Source: G020354785 sp964521285
GTDB lineage: Bacteria > Bacteroidota > Bacteroidia > Bacteroidales > UBA10428
Assembly: GCA_964521285.1 (NCBI GenBank)
Contig: CAZFQS010000030.1
Coordinates: forward strand, 1 to 30,870
Length of the DNA: 30,870 nt
Reading direction: 5' to 3'
Both the position numbers and the translations under genes were made by a program. This document shows, in pieces, positions 24,473 to 30,870 of this stretch. How positions within the stretch are numbered: position 1 is the first letter of the stretch; every line of letters starts with the position of its first letter. The notes under the pieces were generated by a model. That model had not been told where the DNA came from and did no database searches. It was given only the letters and a program-made list of their open reading frames with translations.

Positions 24473-26086
24473 ATGCGTAAAATATTTATAATATTTATAT
24501 TATTCTCACTTTTTAGCTGTGAAAAGATATTTCACGAAAGTGATGCTGATTTATCCGATTTATCGGATAAAAACAGCATGGCGGAGGCATTAATTGGCAT
24601 GTACAATCGCCTGGCAAGGATGGCGCAGGCATTTTATTTCACTCAAATAGTAAACGGAGACGACATAACTTATATCTATTATGAAAACAGAACTTCATTT
24701 AGTTGTAACAGCAGCTACGCTGTAGATGATGAGGGAAGATTTATTTTCAGGACAGAAATATCTCCAAGTCCTGAACTAAGTTGGAACTATACCTATGAAG
24801 AAAAACTATTGCTTTTATGGCAATATATATACATTACAATTATCTCTGCAAACAACATAATAGATCAGTATGAAACCGGGAAATTGGAAAAACGGTTTTA
24901 TACTTGTGTAGGAGAGGCTTATTTTGTAAGGGCTTACTGCTTTTTCAAACTGGTGCGTCTTTTTGGAAAGGGTCCTTTGGTGACAGGTGTTGATGTTGAT
25001 TATACATTACCCTGTTCCGGGCCTGAAGAAATATACCGGGTTATAGAAGATGATTTGTTGATGGCAGTGAAAATCCTTCCTGAAAACAATACCGGTTCCA
25101 GGGTTATGTATGTTACACCTCACAGGGGAACCGCTAAAGCATTACTGGCAGAAGTATATTTATTCATGGCAGGATATCCTTTAAAAGATAATTCAAAATA
25201 TATGCAGGCAGCCAGATTTGCCGGTGAAGTAATAGACAGCGCCGGTTTTTTTGGATACGGATTACTTCCTGATTATGAGGATGTCTGGAGCGGATTAAAC
25301 AATTGTAATAAGGAATCTGTTTTTTCGTTGTTTTATGACCTGGATTACTATCTGTCTTTTCGATATAGTATAACCGAGCCTTTGGACATATACTGGTTCG
25401 AATTGAAAACAATGATTGCCGAGGTCAATTTTTATAATAATTTTCCGCGAAGCTATCGCAGGAATGTTACTTTTATGAACCGCTTAACAGGATATCATTA
25501 TGACACAGAGGATTTTTCATTCGATCCCGAAAACTGGGGTCCGGTCATAACAGATAGTGTTTACTTCGACCACTATTATGATACTATAGGTTTCGGAGAT
25601 AATATAGGTTATCTGAAACACTATATTCCGGGCCGTTTTCCGCTCGGAGGGAATCACTGTTATAATATTATAAACAAAAGTGAGAAAGTCAACGACCAGA
25701 ATAAAAGCCTGTACATTTTTCGCTATCCCCATGTCTTACTGACTTATGCCGAAGCCAAAACCCGTTCGGGCCAGCTTGATGCTTCTGCATACGAAGCGGT
25801 TAATATGGTCAGGCGCAGGGCAAACAAGGTGGATATATTTTCGTCTTCAGAATACGATTTAAGTCCGGGTTTATCAGCAGAACAATTTGCCGATTCAGTG
25901 GTGCAGGAGAGAGCCTGGGAATTTTGCGGTGAAATGGAAGGACGATGGTTTGATTTATTGCGCCTGGAAATGGCGGAAAAATTACCTGAGCTAAGGCACC
26001 CTGGCGAAACCGGACCTCCGGAATATCCGGTTACTAAGGAAAACTATTATTTACCTATACCTGAAGAAGCTGCTATCTGGTTTTGA
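24473..26086 (+). CDS. SusD/RagB-type outer-membrane lipoprotein
   Basis: This 537-residue lipoprotein has a lipobox LFSC with Cys16. SusD features include AEALIGMYNRLARMAQAFYF near the start, GEAYFVRAYCFFKLVRLFG in the TPR-like core, TAKALLAEVYLFMAGYP, LLTYAEAKTRSGQ, AVNMVRRRANK and ERAWEFCGEMEGRWFDLLRL. It caps the SusC barrel and captures substrate at the cell surface. The C-terminus stops at YLPIPEEAAIWF, without the NPNL-type tail common in the family, so the end is slightly short. The start lies two bases after the SusC stop and the end is two bases from the convergent thiL gene, leaving no room for a separate terminator. Confidence 0.95.
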   Translation: MRKIFIIFILFSLFSCEKIFHESDADLSDLSDKNSMAEALIGMYNRLARMAQAFYFTQIVNGDDITYIYYENRTSFSCNSSYAVDDEGRFIFRTEISPSPELSWNYTYEEKLLLLWQYIYITIISANNIIDQYETGKLEKRFYTCVGEAYFVRAYCFFKLVRLFGKGPLVTGVDVDYTLPCSGPEEIYRVIEDDLLMAVKILPENNTGSRVMYVTPHRGTAKALLAEVYLFMAGYPLKDNSKYMQAARFAGEVIDSAGFFGYGLLPDYEDVWSGLNNCNKESVFSLFYDLDYYLSFRYSITEPLDIYWFELKTMIAEVNFYNNFPRSYRRNVTFMNRLTGYHYDTEDFSFDPENWGPVITDSVYFDHYYDTIGFGDNIGYLKHYIPGRFPLGGNHCYNIINKSEKVNDQNKSLYIFRYPHVLLTYAEAKTRSGQLDASAYEAVNMVRRRANKVDIFSSSEYDLSPGLSAEQFADSVVQERAWEFCGEMEGRWFDLLRLEMAEKLPELRHPGETGPPEYPVTKENYYLPIPEEAAIWF

Positions 26087-26088
26087 AT

Positions 26089-27099
26089 CTAATTATCTTT
26101 AAAATGATCAAATCCGTGCTTTGAAAAGTCAATATTCTTTTTGTTCAGTTTGAAGTTCAGAATCCCAATGTTATTCGTTATTTTTCCTACAGGAAATAAC
26201 GGTTTGCTGAAATGTGTACTGAAGTTGTTTTTTATATATTCAAACTGATGATTTTCGACAGTCAGCATTAGACAGTAATCTTCTCCGCCGTTAATAGCAA
26301 TTTCATATTTGTTCCAGTTATATTTTTCTGAAACTTTTAGCAAAGTTTCAGACACAGGAATCTTATTCAGATCTATTTCAGCACCGACATCTGAACTTTC
26401 CATTATCCGGTGAATATCAGATTCAATACCATCTGACACATCTATCATTGCATGGACTCCCGGAAGCTCTGACAGCCATTTTCCTTCATCAAGATTGGGG
26501 ACAGGCAAATGATGCCTGCTAATAAGGTATTTAATATCTTTATTTGCCGGCAGGTTACTCAACAGGGCTTTCAATCCTCCTCCCGAATCCCCAACAAAAT
26601 CTGTTACACAGATAATATCACCCGGTTTTGCGGTATTTCTCTTCTTGATTTTACTTTTGTCAGCTTTTCCGGTAACTGCAATATTAATAATCAGCTTGCT
26701 ATCGGATTTGCTTATATCACCGCCAAGTAAAAAAATATTTGATTTATCTGCCAGATATTTCAACCCTCTGAAGAATTCATCCATCCATTTTATTTCAGTT
26801 GTTACAGGAATACCTAATGATAAAAATGCATTTTCAGGTGTTCCTCCCATTGCTGCTATATCACTTAGATTTACTGCCAATGACTTATAACCGAGCTCAT
26901 AGGGGGATATTCTTTTTTTTAAGAAGTGCTGGTCTTCAATCAACATATCCGTAGTAACGAGCAATGCTTCTTTATCATTAAATGGTATTATTGCACAGTC
27001 GTCACCTATGCCCGTTATTTCAGGGGGAAGCCCTTGTGTGAAATTCTTCCTGATCCTGTTTATAAGGCCAAATTCTCCTATTGTTGATAGTTTTGTCAT
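26089..27099 (-). CDS. thiL: Thiamine-monophosphate kinase
   Basis: This 336-residue cytoplasmic enzyme phosphorylates thiamine monophosphate to thiamine diphosphate with ATP. Family signatures are IGDDCAIIPF (31-40), LLVTTDMLIEDQHF (46-59) with metal-binding acids, YKSLAVNLSDIAAMGGTPEN (71-90), LLGGDISKSDSK and MIDVSDGIESDIHRI. The length is typical. It is the last gene of the thiM-thiE-thiL operon; its ATG overlaps the thiE stop by four bases, suggesting translational coupling. It is presumably controlled by the TPP riboswitch upstream of thiM. It converges on the SusD gene at a two-base gap. Confidence 0.95.
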   Translation of the reverse strand: MTKLSTIGEFGLINRIRKNFTQGLPPEITGIGDDCAIIPFNDKEALLVTTDMLIEDQHFLKKRISPYELGYKSLAVNLSDIAAMGGTPENAFLSLGIPVTTEIKWMDEFFRGLKYLADKSNIFLLGGDISKSDSKLIINIAVTGKADKSKIKKRNTAKPGDIICVTDFVGDSGGGLKALLSNLPANKDIKYLISRHHLPVPNLDEGKWLSELPGVHAMIDVSDGIESDIHRIMESSDVGAEIDLNKIPVSETLLKVSEKYNWNKYEIAINGGEDYCLMLTVENHQFEYIKNNFSTHFSKPLFPVGKITNNIGILNFKLNKKNIDFSKHGFDHFKDN

Positions 27100-27740
27100 T
27101 TTTTCAGTTTTGAATTTCTAACAATTTTTATTAATTCACGTGAAGCAGTTTCAGGATCATCAGCTGAACAAATGCCGGACACAACGGCAATACCGTCTGC
27201 TCCTGTTTTAATTACATCTTCGGCATTATCTGCATTGATTCCTCCTATGCCAACAATTATATGTTTTGAAATTTTTCTTGCTTCTCTCAAACCTTCCAGT
27301 CCCCAAGGTTTTTCATCAAAGTCGGTTTTTGTAGGTGTTGAAAAAACAGGACTGATACCCAGATAATCAACCTCCAGGTCTTCTGCTTCCCTTACTTGTT
27401 GTATAGTTTCAACTGACAGTCCAATTATCATGTTGCCAGGTACTATCTTTTTAACCAGATCTAAAGGCATGTCACTCTGACCTATATGTACACCATCTGC
27501 ACCTACAGCCAGTGCAATGTCAACCCTGTCATTTATTATAAGAGGAACATTATATGGATCTAAGATCTTTTTCAGCCTGGCAGCCCTTTCAACGAACTGG
27601 CGTGTATTTAATTCCTTTTCCCGCAACTGGACAATAGTTACACCGCCTCTCAGTGCATGTTTTACAATGTCAATTATATTCCGTCCCCGGCTGGCTTTTT
27701 CATCGGTAACCAGGTATAATTCATACATTATTTGATTCAA
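27096..27740 (-). CDS. thiE: Thiamine-phosphate synthase
   Basis: This 214-residue enzyme joins hydroxymethylpyrimidine diphosphate and thiazole phosphate to make thiamine monophosphate. Motifs are VQLREK (37-42), PLIINDRVDIAL (67-77), GADGVHIGQSDMPL (80-93), YLGISPVFSTPTKTD (126-140) and IVGIGGINADNA. The fold is a TIM barrel of normal length. The annotated ATG overlaps the end of thiM by 20 bases; Met5 would shorten the overlap to eight and is equally plausible. It sits between thiM, which supplies thiazole phosphate from salvaged hydroxyethylthiazole, and thiL. Confidence 0.95.
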   Translation of the reverse strand: MNQIMYELYLVTDEKASRGRNIIDIVKHALRGGVTIVQLREKELNTRQFVERAARLKKILDPYNVPLIINDRVDIALAVGADGVHIGQSDMPLDLVKKIVPGNMIIGLSVETIQQVREAEDLEVDYLGISPVFSTPTKTDFDEKPWGLEGLREARKISKHIIVGIGGINADNAEDVIKTGADGIAVVSGICSADDPETASRELIKIVRNSKLKK

Positions 27741-28524
27741 TTTTTACTGTTTGCATAAATTCCTCTTCGGTTATATTATATAATTTATCAAGAAAATGCA
27801 TGTGCAGGCTGCCAGGCCCATCTGACCGGGTAACTGCCAATTCACCTGCTATGCTCATTAACGCCATTGCACCAGATACTGCAAGTACTGTGTTTTCTTC
27901 CACGGCTATAAAAGCTCCAATCAGTGCAGTTGCTATACATCCCATGCCTGTTACTCTTCCCATTAAAGGATGGCCGTTCATAATTTTGATTATTTGATTT
28001 GATGATATGACATAATCAACAGCTCCACTTATACATATTACACTTCCGGATTTTTTATTAAGGTTCTGACCGGCCTTAACAGCATTTTCCGATGTATATA
28101 TACTGTCAACTCCTTTTGTCTGGTATGCAGTGGACTCCAGTGCCATAATTTCAGAGGCATTTCCTCTTATTGCACTAAAAGTACCGGTCTTTAGCAAATC
28201 TGCTGTTGTCCGGTTCCTGTAAGGAGTAGCTCCGGCGCCTACAGGATCAAGTACTGTTGGCTTTTTCATACTGTTAGCCTGTTTCAGGGCCAGATGCATG
28301 GCATTTACCCATTTTTCACTGAGTGTACCTATATTAATAACCAGTGAATCAGCGATTTTAACCATATCCTGTACTTCATCTTCAGCATGAGCCATCACAG
28401 GTGATGCACCTATAGCCAACAATGCGTTGGCAGTATTATTCATTACTACATAATTAGTAATGTTATGTACCAGGGGCGATTTTTCCCTGATATTCTTAAT
28501 AAGAGGCCATATTTTTTCTTTCAT
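27721..28524 (-). CDS. thiM: Hydroxyethylthiazole kinase
   Basis: This 267-residue cytoplasmic enzyme phosphorylates 4-methyl-5-(2-hydroxyethyl)thiazole for thiamine salvage. Motifs are PLVHNITNYVVMNNTANALL (17-36), GASPVMAHAEDEV (39-51), VLDPVGAGATPYRN (91-104), RGNASEIMAL (120-129), and GMGCIATALIGAF with the conserved Cys196. It is the first gene of the thiM-thiE-thiL operon. The TPP riboswitch lies about 125 bases upstream, so salvage should be shut down when thiamine diphosphate is plentiful. No thiD is present, so hydroxymethylpyrimidine activation must be encoded elsewhere. Confidence 0.95.
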   Translation of the reverse strand: MKEKIWPLIKNIREKSPLVHNITNYVVMNNTANALLAIGASPVMAHAEDEVQDMVKIADSLVINIGTLSEKWVNAMHLALKQANSMKKPTVLDPVGAGATPYRNRTTADLLKTGTFSAIRGNASEIMALESTAYQTKGVDSIYTSENAVKAGQNLNKKSGSVICISGAVDYVISSNQIIKIMNGHPLMGRVTGMGCIATALIGAFIAVEENTVLAVSGAMALMSIAGELAVTRSDGPGSLHMHFLDKLYNITEEEFMQTVKIESNNV

Positions 28525-28647
28525 ATTACAAATAATTAAAGTCCGACATATAACTATTTAACATGTTGAAACACTTATTAATTAATAAAAAACTTATAAG
28601 ATGCTTTGACTTCTGAAATATACAGGCGAGTTTAATAAAAAAGGCTT

Positions 28648-28726
28648 TTCAGTATTCCCTACGCCGGTATTATCCGGATCAGGTTCACCGGGTATGATCT
28701 CAGCCTGTAATATTCAGGCACCCCAC
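28648..28726 (-). ncRNA. TPP riboswitch (THI element)
   Basis: Read on the minus strand, the aptamer starts GGGGTGCC, then has CAGGCTGAGATCATACCC and GTGAACCTGATCCGGATAAT, closing with ACCGGCGTAGGGA. These are the conserved CUGAGA, ACCC, GAACCUGAUC and GUAGGGA elements of the thiamine diphosphate aptamer, in the right order and spacing. It lies in the leader of thiM-thiE-thiL, with the aptamer about 125 bases before the thiM start. TPP binding should reduce expression of the operon. Confidence 0.97.
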
Positions 28727-28757
28727 ATTTATTTATCGAATTATTTTAATTTAAAAA

Positions 28758-28765
28758 CAAATATA
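28758..28765 (-). promoter_or_regulatory. Candidate -7 box for the thiamine operon
   Basis: TATATTTG on the minus strand fits TAnnTTTG and lies 34 bases before the first G of the riboswitch aptamer, a sensible place for a promoter. No good -33 element is visible upstream. Confidence 0.35.
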
Positions 28766-28830
28766 CATATGTATTATTTAAATTCATCTTAAATCTTGTT
28801 GTATTTTCTTTACTTATTATGTTATATGGA

Positions 28831-29379
28831 TTACCATCCGTTAAAATGAACTTTTTCTTGAACAAACCTTGAAGGAATTAAATCATTGCTTACTTTATTT
28901 TTGGGATAACCAAGTGTTATTAACGAAAAAGGCTGGATATTCTTTGGGAGATTCAGTTTCCTTTTTAGTAATTCTTTGAGATGTTTTATCGGATGCAAAC
29001 CATACCAGGTTGAAACCAGTCCAAGGCTGTGAACAGCTAATAAAATATTTTGTGTGGCTGCTGCGCAGTCCTGTATCCACCAGCCTTTTTGGTTGTCTTT
29101 TTTTGTGTCAGCACAGACAATAATTATCGCTTTGGAATTAATTTTAAAACTGTCATGCAGACTATCTTTTAGAAAATTTAGCATAAGTTCATCAGTAACT
29201 ACCATAAAATGCCATGGTTGCCTGTTTTCATATGAAGGAGCATGCATCGCTGCCAGTAAAATGACATTCAGCATATCTTTTTTAACTTCATTATTGTCAT
29301 ATTCCCTTACACTTCTCCTGTGTAATAAGGTATTAATAGCCTCGTAATTAAAAGTATTGTCAGCTGTAGTTTTTTTCAT
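28831..29379 (-). CDS. Nitroreductase-family flavoprotein
   Basis: This 182-residue protein has the N-terminal FMN-binding signature RRSVREY (21-27), PSYENRQPWHFMVV (48-61), a helix-rich middle with DCAAATQNILLAVHSLGL, and a closing LGYPKNK. The family uses FMN and NAD(P)H to reduce nitro compounds, quinones or other acceptors; the physiological substrate here is unknown. No signal peptide is present. It is on the same strand as the thiamine operon but separated from it by more than 300 bases with its own leader, and is probably monocistronic. Confidence 0.9.
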   Translation of the reverse strand: MKKTTADNTFNYEAINTLLHRRSVREYDNNEVKKDMLNVILLAAMHAPSYENRQPWHFMVVTDELMLNFLKDSLHDSFKINSKAIIIVCADTKKDNQKGWWIQDCAAATQNILLAVHSLGLVSTWYGLHPIKHLKELLKRKLNLPKNIQPFSLITLGYPKNKVSNDLIPSRFVQEKVHFNGW

Positions 29380-29496
29380 ATGCAGATTTAATTTGGGAGT
29401 TCCAGAATGAGAAACAGATAAGAACTAAAATGGTTTAAAATTCCCGGCATAAATTTATTTTTATGACTTCAACCAGGATACCCGAAGTTATAGACT

Positions 29497-29531
29497 CTAA
29501 ATGGACAAAATGCGCAGGAATGTCCATTTAG
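29497..29531. repeat. Perfect 11-bp inverted repeat
   Basis: CTAAATGGACA and TGTCCATTTAG pair perfectly around a 13-base loop in the gap between the TPR lipoprotein gene and the nitroreductase gene. There is no T-run on either side, so it is not a standard terminator. It could be an operator for the nitroreductase gene (about 120 bases upstream of its start), a transcript-stabilising stem or a mobile-element scar. Confidence 0.55.
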
Positions 29532-29622
29532 CCAATGAGAATCGTGTTGGCAAAAAGAATTATGCCAGCCAGAGGAACTAAAAAATAATCCAAGAAATAT
29601 TATTCCTGATCTTTATTTCTGC

Positions 29623-30429
29623 TTACATTGAAATCACCTCAATGCTATTCAGACTATCAAGTATGGCTTTTGCCTTAAGTGCTTTATCATGTGAAAGTGT
29701 CCATGTACTATCCATTTCACCTGCTTTCATATAACTTTCATAAGCCTTTTCATAGTCTTTTACAGCCATAAAATAGTCTCCCTTGGAATCATAAGGATTG
29801 GGATTATCTGGTTCCAGTTCAATGTATTTGTCAAAAGCATTCTTTGCTTCTTCAAATTTATTAAGACTCATATAGGTATAACCCAGGCTATTATAAACTG
29901 GAGCAGGTTTTTCGGCAATCTCTAAAGCCTTATTCAGGGTAATAACAGCATCCTCATTATTCCCGGCAATATACAGAAAGAAATTATGATTAAGATATGA
30001 CTTAACATCATTCGGGTAGAGGTCAACTAAACGGACTCCAAGTTCAGATACATCTGCTTTCGGATCCTCGTATAATTTTTGCAACGCTTCCTTAAGTATC
30101 TGTTCACCCTTACTGAGTTTTATCTCACAAGCCAGTGCTTTTGATGCAAGCTCTTTAAAAGTATCAATGTTTCCAAAATATAAAGCCCAGGTAGCAAGAT
30201 CGTAATATGACATAAAAAAGCAGGAGTCTTCTTCGATAGCTTTTGTTAGTAAAGATCGGGTCGCCTTCAGGTGAAAGGCATCAAGTTCTTTACTGGCCTG
30301 GTCATAATACTCCCTGGCTTTTTCTGAATCAGTTGTGACCGGTATGATTTTGTCTTTCACCGGCTTCTGGCATGATATTACAACAACAATTAAAGTCATT
30401 GTTAATAAAGTTGACAGGTTTGTTTTCAT
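29623..30429 (-). CDS. TPR-repeat lipoprotein
   Basis: This 268-residue protein has a hydrophobic leader and a lipobox-like VISC with Cys20. About 35-105 is helical and looks like degenerate TPR. About 143-250 contains three better TPR units, the clearest being VYNSLGYTYMSLNKFEEAKN (178-197), followed by DNPNPYDSKGDYFMAVKDYE. TPR domains are protein-binding scaffolds, so this is probably an envelope-anchored adaptor; no partner can be named. It is followed by the inverted repeat at 29497-29531 and preceded by a gene of unknown function 85 bases away. Confidence 0.85.
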   Translation of the reverse strand: MKTNLSTLLTMTLIVVVISCQKPVKDKIIPVTTDSEKAREYYDQASKELDAFHLKATRSLLTKAIEEDSCFFMSYYDLATWALYFGNIDTFKELASKALACEIKLSKGEQILKEALQKLYEDPKADVSELGVRLVDLYPNDVKSYLNHNFFLYIAGNNEDAVITLNKALEIAEKPAPVYNSLGYTYMSLNKFEEAKNAFDKYIELEPDNPNPYDSKGDYFMAVKDYEKAYESYMKAGEMDSTWTLSHDKALKAKAILDSLNSIEVISM

Positions 30430-30514
30430 GTTTTTTTTTTATGCAAGTTACAATAATAAATCACATTTGTCAATAGCAGTAAGTTTTTTGCGTGACTCCT
30501 TGTGACTTCTTATT

Positions 30515-30859
30515 TTAATAATAGAACCATATAGTCCTGTAGTCTCTTATATTTTCGCCGCGTGCAGCAAGCTCCTCAAGGTAATCGTATATAGGAACAT
30601 CTACATAATTAAAAGGAGGAATGGGGGTAATGTTTTTTTCCCAGGGGTGGAACTCATAGACTCGTGATCCATCAGGCAGGATCATAACTAACCTGCGATC
30701 CTGGCCAGCACGAAGATGATTTTTACCAAGCTTCGGCACATTAAATACCGGTTCATCCGTGCGGTCAAGACCAGGTAACAGACGCGCCTCTTCTTTCCTT
30801 TCCTGTAAAATTCTTGCTATAGGAACCATATATTTGCTTGTTTCTTCCTTACCTTTCAT
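30515..30859 (-). CDS. Hypothetical protein, 114 aa
   Basis: I do not recognise this protein. It is soluble-looking, with no signal peptide or membrane segment. The N-terminus is charged and probably helical (ARILQERKEEARLLPGLD). The middle has a strand-rich part with RLVMILPDGSRVYEFHPW, and the end is LAARGENIRDYRTIWFYY. The ATG at 30859 lies 11 bases from the window edge, so upstream context is missing. It is on the same strand as the TPR lipoprotein gene, 85 bases away. The even, protein-like composition supports a real gene. Confidence 0.55.
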   Translation of the reverse strand: MKGKEETSKYMVPIARILQERKEEARLLPGLDRTDEPVFNVPKLGKNHLRAGQDRRLVMILPDGSRVYEFHPWEKNITPIPPFNYVDVPIYDYLEELAARGENIRDYRTIWFYY

Positions 30860-30870
30860 GTTAAATGTAT

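Larger units (their letters stand above)
28525..28830. other. Leader region of the thiamine operon
   Basis: These 306 bases hold the TPP riboswitch, a long AT-rich segment between it and thiM that probably contains the expression platform, and the operon's promoter. A T-run follows the aptamer directly on the minus strand, but no convincing terminator hairpin or sequestering helix was picked out by eye. Confidence 0.6.

Noticed and set aside
1..30870. tRNA or rRNA genes
   Set aside because: No cloverleaf-like segment with a conserved T-loop sequence and no rRNA-like conserved blocks were noticed on either strand.

Overview
The window looks like chromosomal DNA of a Bacteroidota species, probably a polysaccharide-degrading member of the Bacteroidales or Marinilabiliales. 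The evidence is a FecI-type sigma factor, FecR anti-sigma factor, SusC and SusD in order, type IX secretion (T9SS) sorting domains, Bacteroidota-style lipoproteins, AT-rich intergenic DNA, and TAnnTTTG promoter-like boxes. No tRNA, rRNA, CRISPR array or intact insertion sequence was seen.

Layout. (1) 1-2087 is a degraded stretch. It holds a possible SusD-like C-terminal tail at the left edge, a 5'-truncated ORF6N-domain gene, an exported lamin-tail-domain protein with a T9SS tail, and two copies of a near-identical 59-bp direct repeat about 1.67 kb apart. (2) 2088-9274, plus strand, is a carbohydrate-utilisation operon: zinc-type dehydrogenase, Gfo/Idh/MocA oxidoreductase, GntP-family permease, a GH5 enzyme with Ig-like and CBM9-like domains, and a GH30 enzyme. 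It fits export of two glycosidases, uptake of a sugar acid or related monomer, and redox conversion inside the cell. (3) 9324-13712, minus strand, encodes a leaderless metzincin-like protease, a small holin-like membrane protein, and a surface lipoprotein made of 100-residue repeats plus a FISUMP domain. A divergent XRE-type regulator lies at 13933-14184, with palindromes between. This is the least familiar part of the window. (4) 14298-15920 encodes an exported protein with five exact 41-residue propeller-like repeats and a transglutaminase-like domain. (5) 16071-19177, minus strand, encodes an exported DUF3160 protein with a T9SS tail, followed by a membrane-protein gene broken by one in-frame TAA. 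A strong hairpin terminator follows.

(6) 19395-26086, plus strand, is a complete FecI-FecR-SusC-SusD set. SusC has an N-terminal STN signalling domain, so outer-membrane substrate binding probably controls expression through FecR and the sigma factor. No degradative enzyme gene is attached. (7) 28524-26089, minus strand, is thiM-thiE-thiL with overlapping genes, preceded by a clear TPP riboswitch at about 28648-28726. (8) The right end, minus strand, holds a nitroreductase-family protein, a TPR lipoprotein and a small unknown protein.

The best candidates for something undescribed are the XRE, metzincin and holin-like cluster with its palindromic sites, the repeat-propeller transglutaminase protein beside it, and the membrane-protein gene with a single in-frame stop. 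All assignments come from reading motifs in the sequence. No database search was run.
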